From CAWHJN01 sp963829705 (GTDB lineage: Bacteria > Bacteroidota > Rhodothermia > Rhodothermales > BA12): a stretch of 64,000 nucleotides of DNA. The DNA is taken from positions 254,701 to 318,700 of the forward strand of contig CAWHJN010000004.1 of assembly GCA_963829705.1 (NCBI GenBank), read 5' to 3'. Positions 11,101 through 19,765 of this stretch are shown here, in pieces. The notes under the pieces were generated by a model. The model was not told where the DNA came from. It worked only from the letters and a program-made list of their open reading frames with translations, and ran no database searches. A program made the translations under genes and the position numbers. Position 1 is the stretch's first letter, and the number at the start of each line of letters is the position of its first letter.

Positions 11101-11462
11101 AGCCGTACGTCATCGCCGCCGACGTGTACGGCGTGGCCCCGCACGTGGGGCGCGGCGGGTGGACGTGGTACACCGGCTCGGCGGGGTGGATGTACCGCGT
11201 GGGGTTGGAGAGCATCCTCGGCCTGCGCCTCGAAAACGGCACACACCTCGTCATCTCGCCCTGCATCCCCGACAATTGGCCCGGCTTCACCGCCACGCTG
11301 CGCCTGCCGAACGGCCCCACGGTGCGCGTCGAGGTGACGAACCCCGATGGATGCGCCGTGCGCGTCGTGCGGGCAGAGGGCGCGGAAGTAGAGAAAGGCG
11401 TGGCGCGGCTGCGGCTGCCGAAAACAGGCGAGTCGACAGTGCGCGTGACGCTGGGCGCGTAG
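8105..11462 (+). CDS. GH94 phosphorylase, 1,2-beta-oligoglucan phosphorylase-like, frameshifted
   Basis: About 1118 residues after allowing one extra base near 9580-9585 (text passes from GAHVETRAEE to SGVLYATNAQRGEF). The N-terminal part (LARVTPGGGGYAALGD-like, then LYLRDVDTGETWRV) matches the beta-sandwich found in NdvB C-terminal regions and sophoro-oligosaccharide phosphorylases. The catalytic barrel has GGAYGFRDQLQDSSAL, LHWWHPPLSKGIRTRFADDL and GVGDWNDGMNRVG, whose Asp in WNDGM is the GH94 general acid. No signal peptide, so it is cytoplasmic. Family members phosphorolyse beta-glucosidic bonds to give glucose 1-phosphate; the length of about 1100 residues fits the 1,2-beta-oligoglucan enzymes better than cellobiose phosphorylase (about 800), but the substrate is inferred. 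It follows the transporter and glycosidase genes on the same strand. Confidence 0.8.
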
Positions 11463-11650
11463 GTGCTATCGGGCTGCGGAAAACGAGATGGCACCCACAC
11501 CCACCACACCCGCCTCGCCATCCCTGGCGTCACGCTCGGCGGCCGAACGGCATCAGCATCGTCCTCGACGGCACCACGCTCGTGTGGGCCGAGATGCCCG
11601 CGCAGAAATTCGCGAGTGCCGTCCACGCGGTGAAGCGGTACGCATAGAGA
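11463..11650 (+). other. Intergenic stretch with a short coding remnant
   Basis: Between the phosphorylase and the SGNH hydrolase one frame ends in a protein-like tail (NGISIVLDGTTLVWAEMP, then KFASAVHAVKRYA, stop at 11645-11647). Another frame just upstream reads HTRLAIPGVTLGG, as though joined to it by a frameshift. No start codon or family match is evident. It may be the 3' remnant of a lost gene. Confidence 0.3.
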
Positions 11651-11660
11651 CCCCAGCGGG

Positions 11661-11668
11661 TATATTCG
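11661..11668 (+). promoter_or_regulatory. Possible Bacteroidota-type -7 element TATATTCG
   Basis: TATATTCG resembles the TAnnTTTG -7 element of Bacteroidota primary sigma factors with one change and lies 20 bp before the SGNH hydrolase start. No convincing -33 TTG is seen, so this is a weak call. Confidence 0.25.
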
Positions 11669-11688
11669 ACCCTATCTCTCTGCTGCCG

Positions 11689-12411
11689 ATGAACACCCTC
11701 ATGCTCTGCCGTCTGCTCGTCGCCCTCGCGGGCGTAGCCCTTCCTCTTCTCTCGCCGATGATGCCGTCTGCAACTGCTCAGGGGCAGGACTGGGCCGCGC
11801 TCGAACGCTACCGGGACGCCAACCAGCACCTCGCCCCGCCCGCGCAAGGCGAAAAGCGCGTCGTGTTCTACGGCGACTCTATCACCGATGCGTGGGCGGC
11901 GTATTTCGACGCGATGTTTCCCGGCAAACCGTACGTCGGGCGTGGCATCAGCGGACAGACGACGCCGCAGATGCTCGTGCGCTTCCGGCAGGACGTGGTG
12001 GCGCTCGACCCGGCGGTCGTCGTCATCCTCGCGGGCACCAACGACCTCGCGGGCAACACCGGCCCTTCATCGCAGGCGATGATCGAGGACAACCTGAAGT
12101 CGATGGTCGAGATCGCGCAGGCGAATGGCATCCGCGTCGTGCTCGCCTCTGTGCTGCCCGCGTCGGACTACCCGTGGAAACCCGGCCTCGACCCCGGCCC
12201 GAAAATCGTGGCGCTCAACGCCTGGATGAAAACCTACGCCGCCGCCCACGGCCTCGTCTACCTCGACTACCACGCAGCGATGGCGGACGAGACGCTGGGG
12301 TTGCCGAAGTCGCTGTCCGAGGACGGCGTACACCCGACCGAGGCCGGGTACCGCTTGATGGCCCCGCTGGCCGAAAAAGCCATTGCCGAGGCGCTGCGCG
12401 CGCGCGAATAG
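11689..12411 (+). CDS. Secreted SGNH/GDSL-family hydrolase
   Basis: A 240-residue exported esterase/lipase-fold enzyme. ATG 11689 gives a clean signal peptide ending PSATAQG; the frame upstream of it is intergenic. All four SGNH blocks are visible: Ser64 in VVFYGDSITDAW, Gly in GRGISGQTTP, Asn118 in LAGTNDLAG, and Asp212/His215 in DGVHPTEAGY. Such enzymes remove acyl groups from carbohydrates or lipids. Its place after the glycan operon suggests deacetylation of a sugar substrate, but its 226 bp upstream gap and possible own promoter leave that open. Confidence 0.88.
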   Translation: MNTLMLCRLLVALAGVALPLLSPMMPSATAQGQDWAALERYRDANQHLAPPAQGEKRVVFYGDSITDAWAAYFDAMFPGKPYVGRGISGQTTPQMLVRFRQDVVALDPAVVVILAGTNDLAGNTGPSSQAMIEDNLKSMVEIAQANGIRVVLASVLPASDYPWKPGLDPGPKIVALNAWMKTYAAAHGLVYLDYHAAMADETLGLPKSLSEDGVHPTEAGYRLMAPLAEKAIAEALRARE

Positions 12412-12456
12412 CCCCTCGGCAGGAGCGGGCGGTCTGGCGATCAACGAACCCGAAGC

Positions 12457-13770
12457 TCACGTGCGGAAGCGGCCCACCATCTGCTCCAGCGACGCGGCGA
12501 CGTCGGCGAGGTGTTCACCGGCGGTGAGGCTCTGGTAGGCCCCGGCAGCCGTCGTCTGCGCCACCTCGGCGACCACGTGCACGCCGCGTGCGGCCTCGTC
12601 GGTGCCCCGCGCGGCCTCCGTCACGTTGCGCGCGATCTCGCTCGTTACGGCGGTCTGCTCTTCCATCGCCACGGCCACGCAGGCGTTGAAGGCGCCCAGG
12701 CGGCCCACCACGTCCACCATCTGCTGAATCCCGCCCGAGGCGGCCGCGATGTGCCGCTGCACGCCCGCCACCCGCGCGGCGATCTCCTGCGTGGCGGTGG
12801 CCGTCTGCGTGGCGAGCTGCCCCACTTCTTTGGCCACTACCTCGAAGCCCCTGCCCGCCTCGCCCGCCCGCGCCGCCTCGATGGTGGCGTTGAGCGCCAG
12901 CAGGTTGGTCTGCCGGGCGATGGAGGTGATCAGGTTCACCACGGCGCCGATCTCGGACGAGTGCCGGGTGAGTTCCTCTATTTCCTGCACGGTGCCGGCC
13001 ACCGAGCGCGCGGCCTCTTCGCTCACCACGTGCGCCTCGTGCAACTGCCGGTTGATCTCGTGGATGCTGGTGGACATCTCCTCGGCGGCGACGGCGACAC
13101 TCTGCACGTTCTGACCCGCCTGCATACTGGCCGCCGACACGCTCTGCACCTGCCCCGACGTTTCCTCGGCGGCGCTGGAGAGCGTCCGGCTCGTCGCGCA
13201 GATCTCGGCGCTGGAGGCCGCGAGCGTGGCGGAGGTGTCGCGGATCTGCGCCAGCACGTCGCGCAGCGAAGCGGTCATCTGGTTGAAGCTCTCCTGCAGG
13301 CGGCCATAGGCCCCGCTGTACGTGCCCGTGAGGGCGCCCGTGAAATCGCCCTCGGCCATCTCGCGCAGCAGCACGCTCACGTCTTCGAGCGCATCCGTCT
13401 TGGCCTTCATCTCGTCGGCGGCTCCGTTGAGGGTGCGCGCGCCCGATTTAAAGCTGCCGTGCATCCCGCGTTCGAGAAAGCGGCGGTAGAAGCGTCCGTC
13501 GCTGGCAGCGGCGAGCGACGCCGTGGACTCGCGCACGTAGGCATCGGTGAGGTCGAGCAGGTGGTTGACCGATAGGGCGACCTCGCCCAGCGCGCCGCTG
13601 CCGCGCATTCCCAGCACGCGCGGTTCGAGGTCGCCGGTGGCCGCGGCCTGGCACACCCGCGCGATGACGGTCAGTGCCTCGTTGTGGCGAGCCAGCTCGG
13701 CGCGCAGCGCTTCGTTTTCGCGCGCCATCGGCAGGCGCGCTTGCAGGCGGTGGAGAAAAGTGTGAAACAT
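12457..13770 (-). CDS. Soluble methyl-accepting chemotaxis protein
   Basis: A 437-residue chemoreceptor with no transmembrane segment. Residues 1-30 form a short helical lead, followed by HAMP-like repeats (LTVIARVCQAAATGDLEPRV; VSVLLREMAEGDFTGAL) and then the long antiparallel coiled-coil signalling domain. The conserved hairpin tip that binds CheA/CheW is present: IARQTNLLALNATIEAARAG followed by RGFEVVAKEVGQLA. It should relay a cytoplasmic signal to the CheA kinase. The gene directly upstream in the same operon, 14 bp away, encodes an Aer-like PAS protein, a likely sensory partner. Confidence 0.92.
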   Translation of the reverse strand: MFHTFLHRLQARLPMARENEALRAELARHNEALTVIARVCQAAATGDLEPRVLGMRGSGALGEVALSVNHLLDLTDAYVRESTASLAAASDGRFYRRFLERGMHGSFKSGARTLNGAADEMKAKTDALEDVSVLLREMAEGDFTGALTGTYSGAYGRLQESFNQMTASLRDVLAQIRDTSATLAASSAEICATSRTLSSAAEETSGQVQSVSAASMQAGQNVQSVAVAAEEMSTSIHEINRQLHEAHVVSEEAARSVAGTVQEIEELTRHSSEIGAVVNLITSIARQTNLLALNATIEAARAGEAGRGFEVVAKEVGQLATQTATATQEIAARVAGVQRHIAAASGGIQQMVDVVGRLGAFNACVAVAMEEQTAVTSEIARNVTEAARGTDEAARGVHVVAEVAQTTAAGAYQSLTAGEHLADVAASLEQMVGRFRT

Positions 13771-13784
13771 GGGGGAGGGCGCGT

Positions 13785-14309
13785 TCAGAGAGACCAGACG
13801 AAGGCGTCGTACGACTGGCCGGCCTGGGTGAGGATGCGGGTGAGTTCGTCGTAGCCGGCCTGCGCGGCGTCGGTCTTTTTAGCGTGTCGCGCCTCCACGT
13901 CGCGCAGCCGGGCGTAAAGCCCCTCGGCGGTCGCCCGGGCGCGGGCGTCGACGGTGCGCCGGTTGGAGTGGTAGCCCGTGATGCGCCCCTCGGCGTCGAA
14001 CGTGGGCGTGACGTGCGCGAAGACCCAGTAGTGATCCCCGCTCTTGCACAGGTTGATGATGTAGGCAAAGACCTCGTCACCTGCCTGGATGCGCTCCCAC
14101 AGCAGCTTGAACACGCAGCGCGGCATATCCGGGTGGCGGACGATGCTGTGCGCCGCGCCGAGGAGTTCCGCCTCGTCGAACTGCGACACGTCGATGAACA
14201 CGTCGTTGACGTAGGTGAGCCTGCCTTTTTCGTCGGTTTTGCTGACGATGATCTGGTGGTCGGAAAACGTCCGTTCGCGGCCAGTGGGGGCAGTAGCAGT
14301 GCGCGTCAT
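13785..14309 (-). CDS. PAS-domain protein, Aer-type sensor
   Basis: A 174-residue cytoplasmic protein. The PAS domain (about residues 15-120) has the pattern of the aerotaxis receptor Aer: KTDEKGRLTYVNDVF, VSQFDEAELLGAAHSIVRHP, DMPRCVFKLLWERIQAG and GDHYWVFAHVTPTFD. In Aer this domain binds FAD and reports redox or oxygen state. The remaining 50 residues are helical. I chose ATG 14309 since PAS homology starts soon after; an in-frame ATG at 14417 would add 36 basic residues without resemblance to the family. The signalling half of Aer is absent here but a soluble chemoreceptor follows 14 bp later, so the pair may act as a split aerotaxis receptor. Confidence 0.85.
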   Translation of the reverse strand: MTRTATAPTGRERTFSDHQIIVSKTDEKGRLTYVNDVFIDVSQFDEAELLGAAHSIVRHPDMPRCVFKLLWERIQAGDEVFAYIINLCKSGDHYWVFAHVTPTFDAEGRITGYHSNRRTVDARARATAEGLYARLRDVEARHAKKTDAAQAGYDELTRILTQAGQSYDAFVWSL

Positions 14310-14709
14310 GCGGAGAGAGAGGAGAAGTTGGCGATCTGCATTCAGATATCGGATGATCCGGTTAGGCCGTAAGCGGCTCCTGAGATTTAGGAGCCTTTCA
14401 AGAGTGCTGACATCCATCTACCTTTTGATCTACGATCAGCATCGAAAGGCAGGTGGTTTAAAAGCAGGCATTTAGTACGTGTGATGGTGAGTCGCTTATT
14501 CATGCCCGATATGAAAAAGGCTGTGCATCTTTTCAGTCTGCTCTGGCGACGAAATGGGGATGACGAGTCGAATGGGAGCACCTTACGCTCCAGATCGGGT
14601 GGCACGAGGTAGGGAGCCGGGCGGTCACTTGCGGGTGGCGCGTAACCTGCCCGGAAGTCCTCCCGTAGGGCAGGCCGACCCTCTTTTCGTCACCAGACGC
14701 TCTACGCAC
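14310..14709. other. 400-bp divergent intergenic region, locally AT-richer, with a hairpin
   Basis: No gene is supported here. It separates the divergent PAS/chemoreceptor operon and the 14710 gene. A perfect 7-bp hairpin GGCTCCT/AGGAGCC (14375-14395, 7-nt loop) lies in the presumed leader of the PAS gene. Base composition between about 14320 and 14560 is clearly less GC-rich than in flanking genes, as expected of a promoter region or a decayed segment. Confidence 0.4.
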
Positions 14710-15573
14710 ATGGCACTGCCGATACGCTCTATACCAGGCCTGGCAGCCCTCACCGCTACGCTCCTCCTGCTGGGAGTCACTCCCGTTGCGCTCCTCGCCC
14801 AAACCTCACCTTCGGGGTTGGAGGTGCAAGACCTGCCGCTCCCTTCCGAGGCGGTGCAGCGCTTCGCCGGTCGCTACGCGGTGACCCTGCAGGGCTCGGA
14901 AAAGCCGCCTATGTCGTTTCTGTTTTTTGGAAAAGGAGAGGCGTTGATGGGGCAGATCAACGACAACGATCCCACCCGTATGCTGTACCAGGGCGGCACC
15001 GTTTTTCGTCCGGAAGATGCGCCTGTCTTTGTCGTCACGTTCACCGTCGAAGGAGACCGGGCCACAGCGCTTTCGGTAGCGTCGCCGGAGGGAACGATGG
15101 AGGGAGTGCGCGTGGCAGAGCCCCGAAGCGCTGAGGACGATGCGCCTGTCTCTGCCACCTCGGGGCCGTTGTACGACGAACTGGCCCGGCTAGACAGTCT
15201 CCTGTTCACGGCTTCGTTCGTCACCTGCGACACCCAGCAGCGGAACGCCCTGTTTACCGAGGATGTCGAGTTTTACCACGACCGAGGAGGGTTCTCACCG
15301 GCAGAAAAGGTTCGGGCACCTATCACGGAATGCCCACGCGACAGCGGCCTTGTCAGGCAACTCGTCGAGGGCAGCCTGGAAGTGTATCCCATGCAGGACT
15401 ACGGAGCCATTCAGATGGGCCTCCACCGGTTCGTAGAACCCGGTAGATCGGTTCCTACCGTGGCGAGGTTCGTGCATCTCTGGCAAAAGAAGGACGGCGT
15501 GTGGAAGATCTCGCGTGTGTTGAGCTTCGACCACCACAGTGAAGCCGCGCCAGCAGGCGACGCGGAAAAGTGA
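14710..15573 (+). CDS. Secreted protein with C-terminal SnoaL/DUF4440-like domain
   Basis: A 287-residue exported protein. ATG 14710 gives a signal peptide (LAALTATLLLLGVTPVALLAQ); in-frame starts upstream add only intergenic sequence. Residues 45-150 form a beta-rich domain (FAGRYAVTLQGSEKPPMSFLF) of the kind seen in DUF3471-like secreted proteins. From about residue 160 a cone-fold SnoaL/DUF4440 domain follows: LYDELARLDSLLFTASFVTC, RNALFTEDVEFYHDRGG, and VHLWQKKDGVWKISRVLSFDHH. Ligand and function are unknown. Confidence 0.7.
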   Translation: MALPIRSIPGLAALTATLLLLGVTPVALLAQTSPSGLEVQDLPLPSEAVQRFAGRYAVTLQGSEKPPMSFLFFGKGEALMGQINDNDPTRMLYQGGTVFRPEDAPVFVVTFTVEGDRATALSVASPEGTMEGVRVAEPRSAEDDAPVSATSGPLYDELARLDSLLFTASFVTCDTQQRNALFTEDVEFYHDRGGFSPAEKVRAPITECPRDSGLVRQLVEGSLEVYPMQDYGAIQMGLHRFVEPGRSVPTVARFVHLWQKKDGVWKISRVLSFDHHSEAAPAGDAEK

Positions 15574-15690
15574 TGCGCGACGCCTTCGACATTGGAGCGA
15601 TGGCCGGTTCGATTAGGAAACGGTGAACCGCCGCGCGGGCGTAACAAGGTGCGTGGCCCCTCGTTGTGCGGGCAGCCCTTTTTCTCGCCT

Positions 15691-17973
15691 ATGCGCCTGC
15701 TCCCGGTTTTCCTTCTGCTGCTCGGCTTCACCGGCAGCGCAACAGCCCAGCGGGCGAGTCTGTCGGGCTTCGTGCGCGACGCGGCGAGCGGCGAGACGCT
15801 GCTGCTGGCCACCGTCCGCCTCGACGGCACGCCGTACGGCGCGGCCACCAACAACAGCGGCTACTACACGCTCGCGGGCATCGAGCCGGGCACGTACACC
15901 GTGGTGGCCTCCTACATCGGCTTCCGGGATACGCGGCAGGAGATCACGCTCGCGCCCGGCGAACAGCGCCGCCTCGACATCGACCTGGCCAGCGCGGCGC
16001 GTGAACTCGACGAGGTCGTCGTCACCGACGACCGGGCCGAGGAGGAGATCCGCCGCGTGGGCACGGCGCAGATCTCGACGGACCTCATCCGCCAGCTCCC
16101 CGCCGTGCTCGAACCCGACGTGTTCCGCTCGCTCCAGCTCTTGCCCGGCATCAAAAACATCTCGGACTTTTCCAGCGGCCTCTACATCCGGGGCGGCTCG
16201 CCCGACCAGACGCTCATCCTGCTCGACCGCACGACGGTCTACAACCCGACGCACTTTTTCGGCTTCTTCTCGACCTTCAACCCCGACGCCATCAAGGACG
16301 TGCGCGTGTACAAGGGCGGCTACCCGGCGGAGTACGGCGGCAGGCTCGGGTCGGTGGTGGACATCTACAACAAGGACGGCAACCGCCAGAAACTCGACGG
16401 CTCGGCGACCATCGGACTGCTCGCCTCGCGGGCGCTCATCGAAGGGCCGTACAAAAAAGGCTCGTTCATGCTGTCGGCGCGGCGCTCGACCATCGAGCCG
16501 CTGCTGGCCGCGCTCCAGAATGCCGACATCGACGGGCTGCCCGAGGCGTTTTACTTCTACGACCTCAACGGCAAGCTCAACTTCGACGCCTCGGAAAACG
16601 ACCGCTTCTCGCTGGCCTTCTACGCCGGGCGCGACTACGTGCGGGTGCCGTTTTTGACGGACGAGGAGACGGGCGAGGCGACGGCGCAGATCGATCTCGC
16701 CTACGGCAACACGACGGGTTCGCTCAACTGGACGCACCTGTTCTCGAATACGCTCTTTTCCAACTTCACCTTTACCGCCTCGCGCTACTATTCAAAGCCC
16801 ACGTTCTTTTTCGCCGAGACGGAGTTCGCGCAGCGCACCCGCATCACCGACCTGTCGGCCAAAGGCGACATCGAGTGGATTCCGAACGCGCGTCACGAGC
16901 TGAAAGTGGGCGCGTGGGCGGGCCGGTTCGGGCTGACGTACCGGCGCGCCTTCGACGGCGAGGTCAACTTCGACCCGCAGATCGAGGCGTGGTACGCATC
17001 GGCGTACGCGCAGGAGCGCTTCAAGCCGTCGCCCCTGTGGACGCTCGAAGCGGGCGTGCGGGCGCAGTACTTCGGCGATGGCGGCTATGCCCGGTTCGAG
17101 CCGCGCGCCTCCGTCGAGCACCGACCGATGGGCTCCGACGATGTGCGCGTGCAACTCGGCTACGGGCGCTACTACCAGTTTTTGACGCTCATCACGAGCG
17201 AGGTTTTTTCGGGCGCGGATTTCTGGCTGACCGCCGCCGACGGCGTGCCCCCTTCCTACGGCGATCAGTTCGTGCTCGGCGTCAAGACACGCCCGACGGC
17301 GTCGCTCAACGTGGACGTCGAAGGCTACTACCGGACGATGCGTGGGCTTTTCGAGATCGACCCGTTCCTGCAGGACCCGGCGGGGCTGGACTACCCCGCG
17401 TTTTTCCGCTTCGGCGACGGCTACGCATGGGGCGTCGAGGCGCAGGTGGAGGGCCGTGTGGGCCGCGTGAGCGGGCTGGCGGCGTACACCTACAGCACCA
17501 CGCGCCGACGCTTCCCGGACTTCCCCAATCCCGCCCCGGACGATTTCTTCTGGTACCCACCCAAGTACGACCGCACCAACGACGCCAACATCGTCGTGGC
17601 CTACGATCTGTCGCGGGCGTGGCGGGCGACGAGCGTGTTCACCTACGGCACGGGTCAGGCGTATACCGAGCCGTACGCCCAGTACCGGCTCACGGAAAGC
17701 CCGTTCACCTCGACCGATACCAACGTCTTGCAGTCGCAGTACAACGCCTCGCGTTTGCCCGCCTACCACCGGCTGGACGTGGGCGTGACGCGGCGCGGGC
17801 GCTTTTTCGGCTTCGCCGATTACGAGCTGCAACTCCAGGTCATCAACGCGTACAGCCGCAAAAATGCCTGGTTTTACTTTCTCCAGTTCGAGCGCGACAA
17901 CACCGTAAAGCGCACGCGCGCCAACCAGATTCCGATTCCGATCCCCAACGTCTCGCTCACGCTGAATTTCTGA
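15691..17973 (+). CDS. TonB-dependent outer-membrane receptor with carboxypeptidase-like N-domain
   Basis: A 760-residue outer-membrane protein. Signal peptide (LLPVFLLLLGFTGSATAQ), then a carboxypeptidase-D regulatory-like domain (residues 23-100, SGFVRDAASGETLLLATVRL and GYYTLAGIEPGTYTVVASYIG), a plug domain (RSLQLLPGIKNISDFSSGLY, then IRGGSPDQTLILLDR) and a beta-barrel ending in NVSLTLNF, with the terminal Phe that directs barrel insertion. Start at ATG 15691 is set by the signal peptide. It is followed by a DUF4249 lipoprotein gene, a pairing seen repeatedly in Bacteroidota where the lipoprotein probably sits with the receptor. The substrate is unknown. Confidence 0.93.
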   Translation: MRLLPVFLLLLGFTGSATAQRASLSGFVRDAASGETLLLATVRLDGTPYGAATNNSGYYTLAGIEPGTYTVVASYIGFRDTRQEITLAPGEQRRLDIDLASAARELDEVVVTDDRAEEEIRRVGTAQISTDLIRQLPAVLEPDVFRSLQLLPGIKNISDFSSGLYIRGGSPDQTLILLDRTTVYNPTHFFGFFSTFNPDAIKDVRVYKGGYPAEYGGRLGSVVDIYNKDGNRQKLDGSATIGLLASRALIEGPYKKGSFMLSARRSTIEPLLAALQNADIDGLPEAFYFYDLNGKLNFDASENDRFSLAFYAGRDYVRVPFLTDEETGEATAQIDLAYGNTTGSLNWTHLFSNTLFSNFTFTASRYYSKPTFFFAETEFAQRTRITDLSAKGDIEWIPNARHELKVGAWAGRFGLTYRRAFDGEVNFDPQIEAWYASAYAQERFKPSPLWTLEAGVRAQYFGDGGYARFEPRASVEHRPMGSDDVRVQLGYGRYYQFLTLITSEVFSGADFWLTAADGVPPSYGDQFVLGVKTRPTASLNVDVEGYYRTMRGLFEIDPFLQDPAGLDYPAFFRFGDGYAWGVEAQVEGRVGRVSGLAAYTYSTTRRRFPDFPNPAPDDFFWYPPKYDRTNDANIVVAYDLSRAWRATSVFTYGTGQAYTEPYAQYRLTESPFTSTDTNVLQSQYNASRLPAYHRLDVGVTRRGRFFGFADYELQLQVINAYSRKNAWFYFLQFERDNTVKRTRANQIPIPIPNVSLTLNF

Positions 17974-18004
17974 AGGGGTAGAGGGTGAGGCCACGCCCGC
18001 CCTT

Positions 18005-18032
18005 GTAGGGGCGGAAGGAATGCTGCCCCTAC
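18005..18032. repeat. REP-like palindrome bounded by GTAG/CTAC
   Basis: GTAGGGGC (18005-18012) pairs with GCCCCTAC (18025-18032) around a 12-nt centre. A second small palindrome GCACC/GGTGC follows at 18057-18068, and pyrimidine-rich TTCCG tracts lead from there to the next ATG. One of about nine such palindromes in this window. Confidence 0.7.
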
Positions 18033-18150
18033 GCCGCACCACCGTTCCAGACAGGCGCACCACGGTGCACCCCTACCACGGGTCCATCGCGTTCCGAAAT
18101 CTCCCGCATTCCTACTTCCGCGTTCCGACCTCCCACTTCCGACTTGCCCC

Positions 18151-19059
18151 ATGCTCCGTTACCTGCCGCTGTGTGTCGCCGTGCTGTTCGCCGCGTGCGA
18201 CGGGACGGTCGAGAACGCCTTCACGCCCGAGGTCGTCGTCGAGTCGTACCAGATCGTAGGTGAGCCCCTCGCGCCCGTGTACGTGCTGCGGAACGCGCCC
18301 GTCGGCGCGACCTTCGACCGCGCAGCGCTCGCCATCCGCGACGCAGCAGTCGAGGTGCAGTTGCTCGGTGAGGCGGGCGGCGTCGAGGCGCGCTACGCCT
18401 ACCGCAACACCGGCGGCGACCGCTACGATGCGGGCGACACCGAGGGGGCGGGGGTGCTGCCGCTGCGCCGCTACCGGCTCGAAGTGCGCGTGCCCGGCGA
18501 GCCTGCCGTCGTCTCGGCGGAGATGCTCACGCCCGGCGCGTTCGAGTTCGTCACCGCCTCCGCCGACACGGCGACCTACGGCGTCGATGGCGACGAACTG
18601 ACCTTCAACGTCACCCGTCCCACGTACCCGGCGCGGCAGGCCGTCTTCCTGTTTACCACCGAGACGCTGCTCGACGCGCTCACGCTCGACGACGCCGTGC
18701 CTTTTATCCGCGCCATCCTCGAGCGCAGCGACGACGGCGACTTCGAACTCGAAGACCTGCGCGTGGGCGCGTCGCCGCTCATCAACGAGAAAACCTACGA
18801 GACCAACCCCGACGGCACGCTGCGGATCGAGCTGCCGTGGATCGCCGTGCCGTTCTACGGTCCGAGCCGTGTCTCGGCCAACGCCGTCGACGACAACCTG
18901 TACGACTTCCTGCGTTCGCAGGCCGTGCAGCAGGGTGGCTCGACGCTCTCGCCCGGCGAGATTCCCAACGTGCTCGACCGCGTCGAGAACGGTGCGGGCC
19001 TTTTCGGCAGCTTCAGCCGGGTGTCGAGGGAGGTGTTCGTCAAAAAACAGGCCCCGTAA
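18151..19059 (+). CDS. DUF4249-type lipoprotein
   Basis: A 302-residue lipoprotein with lipobox LFAAC (Cys at residue 16). The body has the DUF4249 pattern: PEVVVESYQIVGEPLAPVYV, GDRYDAGDTEGAGVLPLRRY, LEVRVPGEPAVVSAEMLTPG, and a C-terminal immunoglobulin-like half. DUF4249 genes regularly follow TonB receptors with a carboxypeptidase-like domain, as here. A role as an accessory surface lipoprotein for that receptor is inferred from this pairing only. The ATG is preceded directly by a pyrimidine-rich tract (CCACTTCCGACTTGCCCC) instead of a Shine-Dalgarno motif. Confidence 0.8.
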   Translation: MLRYLPLCVAVLFAACDGTVENAFTPEVVVESYQIVGEPLAPVYVLRNAPVGATFDRAALAIRDAAVEVQLLGEAGGVEARYAYRNTGGDRYDAGDTEGAGVLPLRRYRLEVRVPGEPAVVSAEMLTPGAFEFVTASADTATYGVDGDELTFNVTRPTYPARQAVFLFTTETLLDALTLDDAVPFIRAILERSDDGDFELEDLRVGASPLINEKTYETNPDGTLRIELPWIAVPFYGPSRVSANAVDDNLYDFLRSQAVQQGGSTLSPGEIPNVLDRVENGAGLFGSFSRVSREVFVKKQAP

Positions 19060-19144
19060 CAGAAGCGTGGGAGTGCGGGTGCCCGTGCGGCGCAACACGC
19101 GGTGACGCGCGCGGTTAGCCGAATGCACTTTTCCCTGGAGATAG

Positions 19145-19684
19145 ATGTGGTTTGATGGATGGGACAGCGTGGGTCGCACGGCCCTAACGGCCGCGGTGGC
19201 ATACGTCGCCCTCGTGGTGATGCTGCGCGCGACGGGCAAGCGCACGCTGTCGAAGATGAACGTCTTCGACTTCGTCGTGACCATCGCGCTGGGGTCGATC
19301 CTGGCGTCGGTCATCCTGCTCTCCGATGTGACGTTCGCTGACGGGCTGGCCGCGCTGCTGTCGCTGATTCTGCTCCAGTTCGGCATGACCTGGCTGCAGG
19401 TGCGCGTCGCGTGGTTTGAGGACCTCGTCAAGGCCGAACCCACGCTGCTCGCCTACGATGGTCTCCTGTTGCGCGACGCCATGCGCCACGCGCGCATCAC
19501 CGAGCGGGAGGTGCACGGCGCGGTGCGTTCAGCGGGATATGCCGCGCTGGACGACGTGGAGGCCGTCGTGCTCGAAACCAACGGCACCTTCAGCGTCATC
19601 ACCAGTGGTGCCTCCGACCCCGGTGCGATGCAGAGCGTGCAGGGCCTGGAGGCGGCGCGGCGCGCAACGTCGCCGGAGGCGTGA
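19145..19684 (+). CDS. YetF/DUF421 family membrane protein
   Basis: A 179-residue protein with three N-terminal membrane helices (ALTAAVAYVALVVMLRATGK; FDFVVTIALGSILASVIL; GLAALLSLILLQFGMTWL) and a cytoplasmic domain containing AEPTLLAYDGLLLRDAMRHA and ITEREVHGAVRSAGYAAL, the hallmark of DUF421/YetF. The signature RATGKRTLSKMNVFDFVV is complete. Family function is not established. It follows the DUF4249 gene by 85 bp on the same strand. Confidence 0.9.
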   Translation: MWFDGWDSVGRTALTAAVAYVALVVMLRATGKRTLSKMNVFDFVVTIALGSILASVILLSDVTFADGLAALLSLILLQFGMTWLQVRVAWFEDLVKAEPTLLAYDGLLLRDAMRHARITEREVHGAVRSAGYAALDDVEAVVLETNGTFSVITSGASDPGAMQSVQGLEAARRATSPEA

Positions 19685-19765
19685 GGAAGCCGGGGCCCCA
19701 CCCGTCGGGCCTTCCCACGCAGCGGAGAAACCCCCTATGTTGAGGCGTCCCCACTCCGTTTTCGC

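Noticed and set aside
14310..14417. Longer start for the PAS protein at ATG 14417
   Set aside because: The added 36 residues are basic and without likeness to Aer-type proteins, and a stem-loop lies in this stretch; ATG 14309 fits better.
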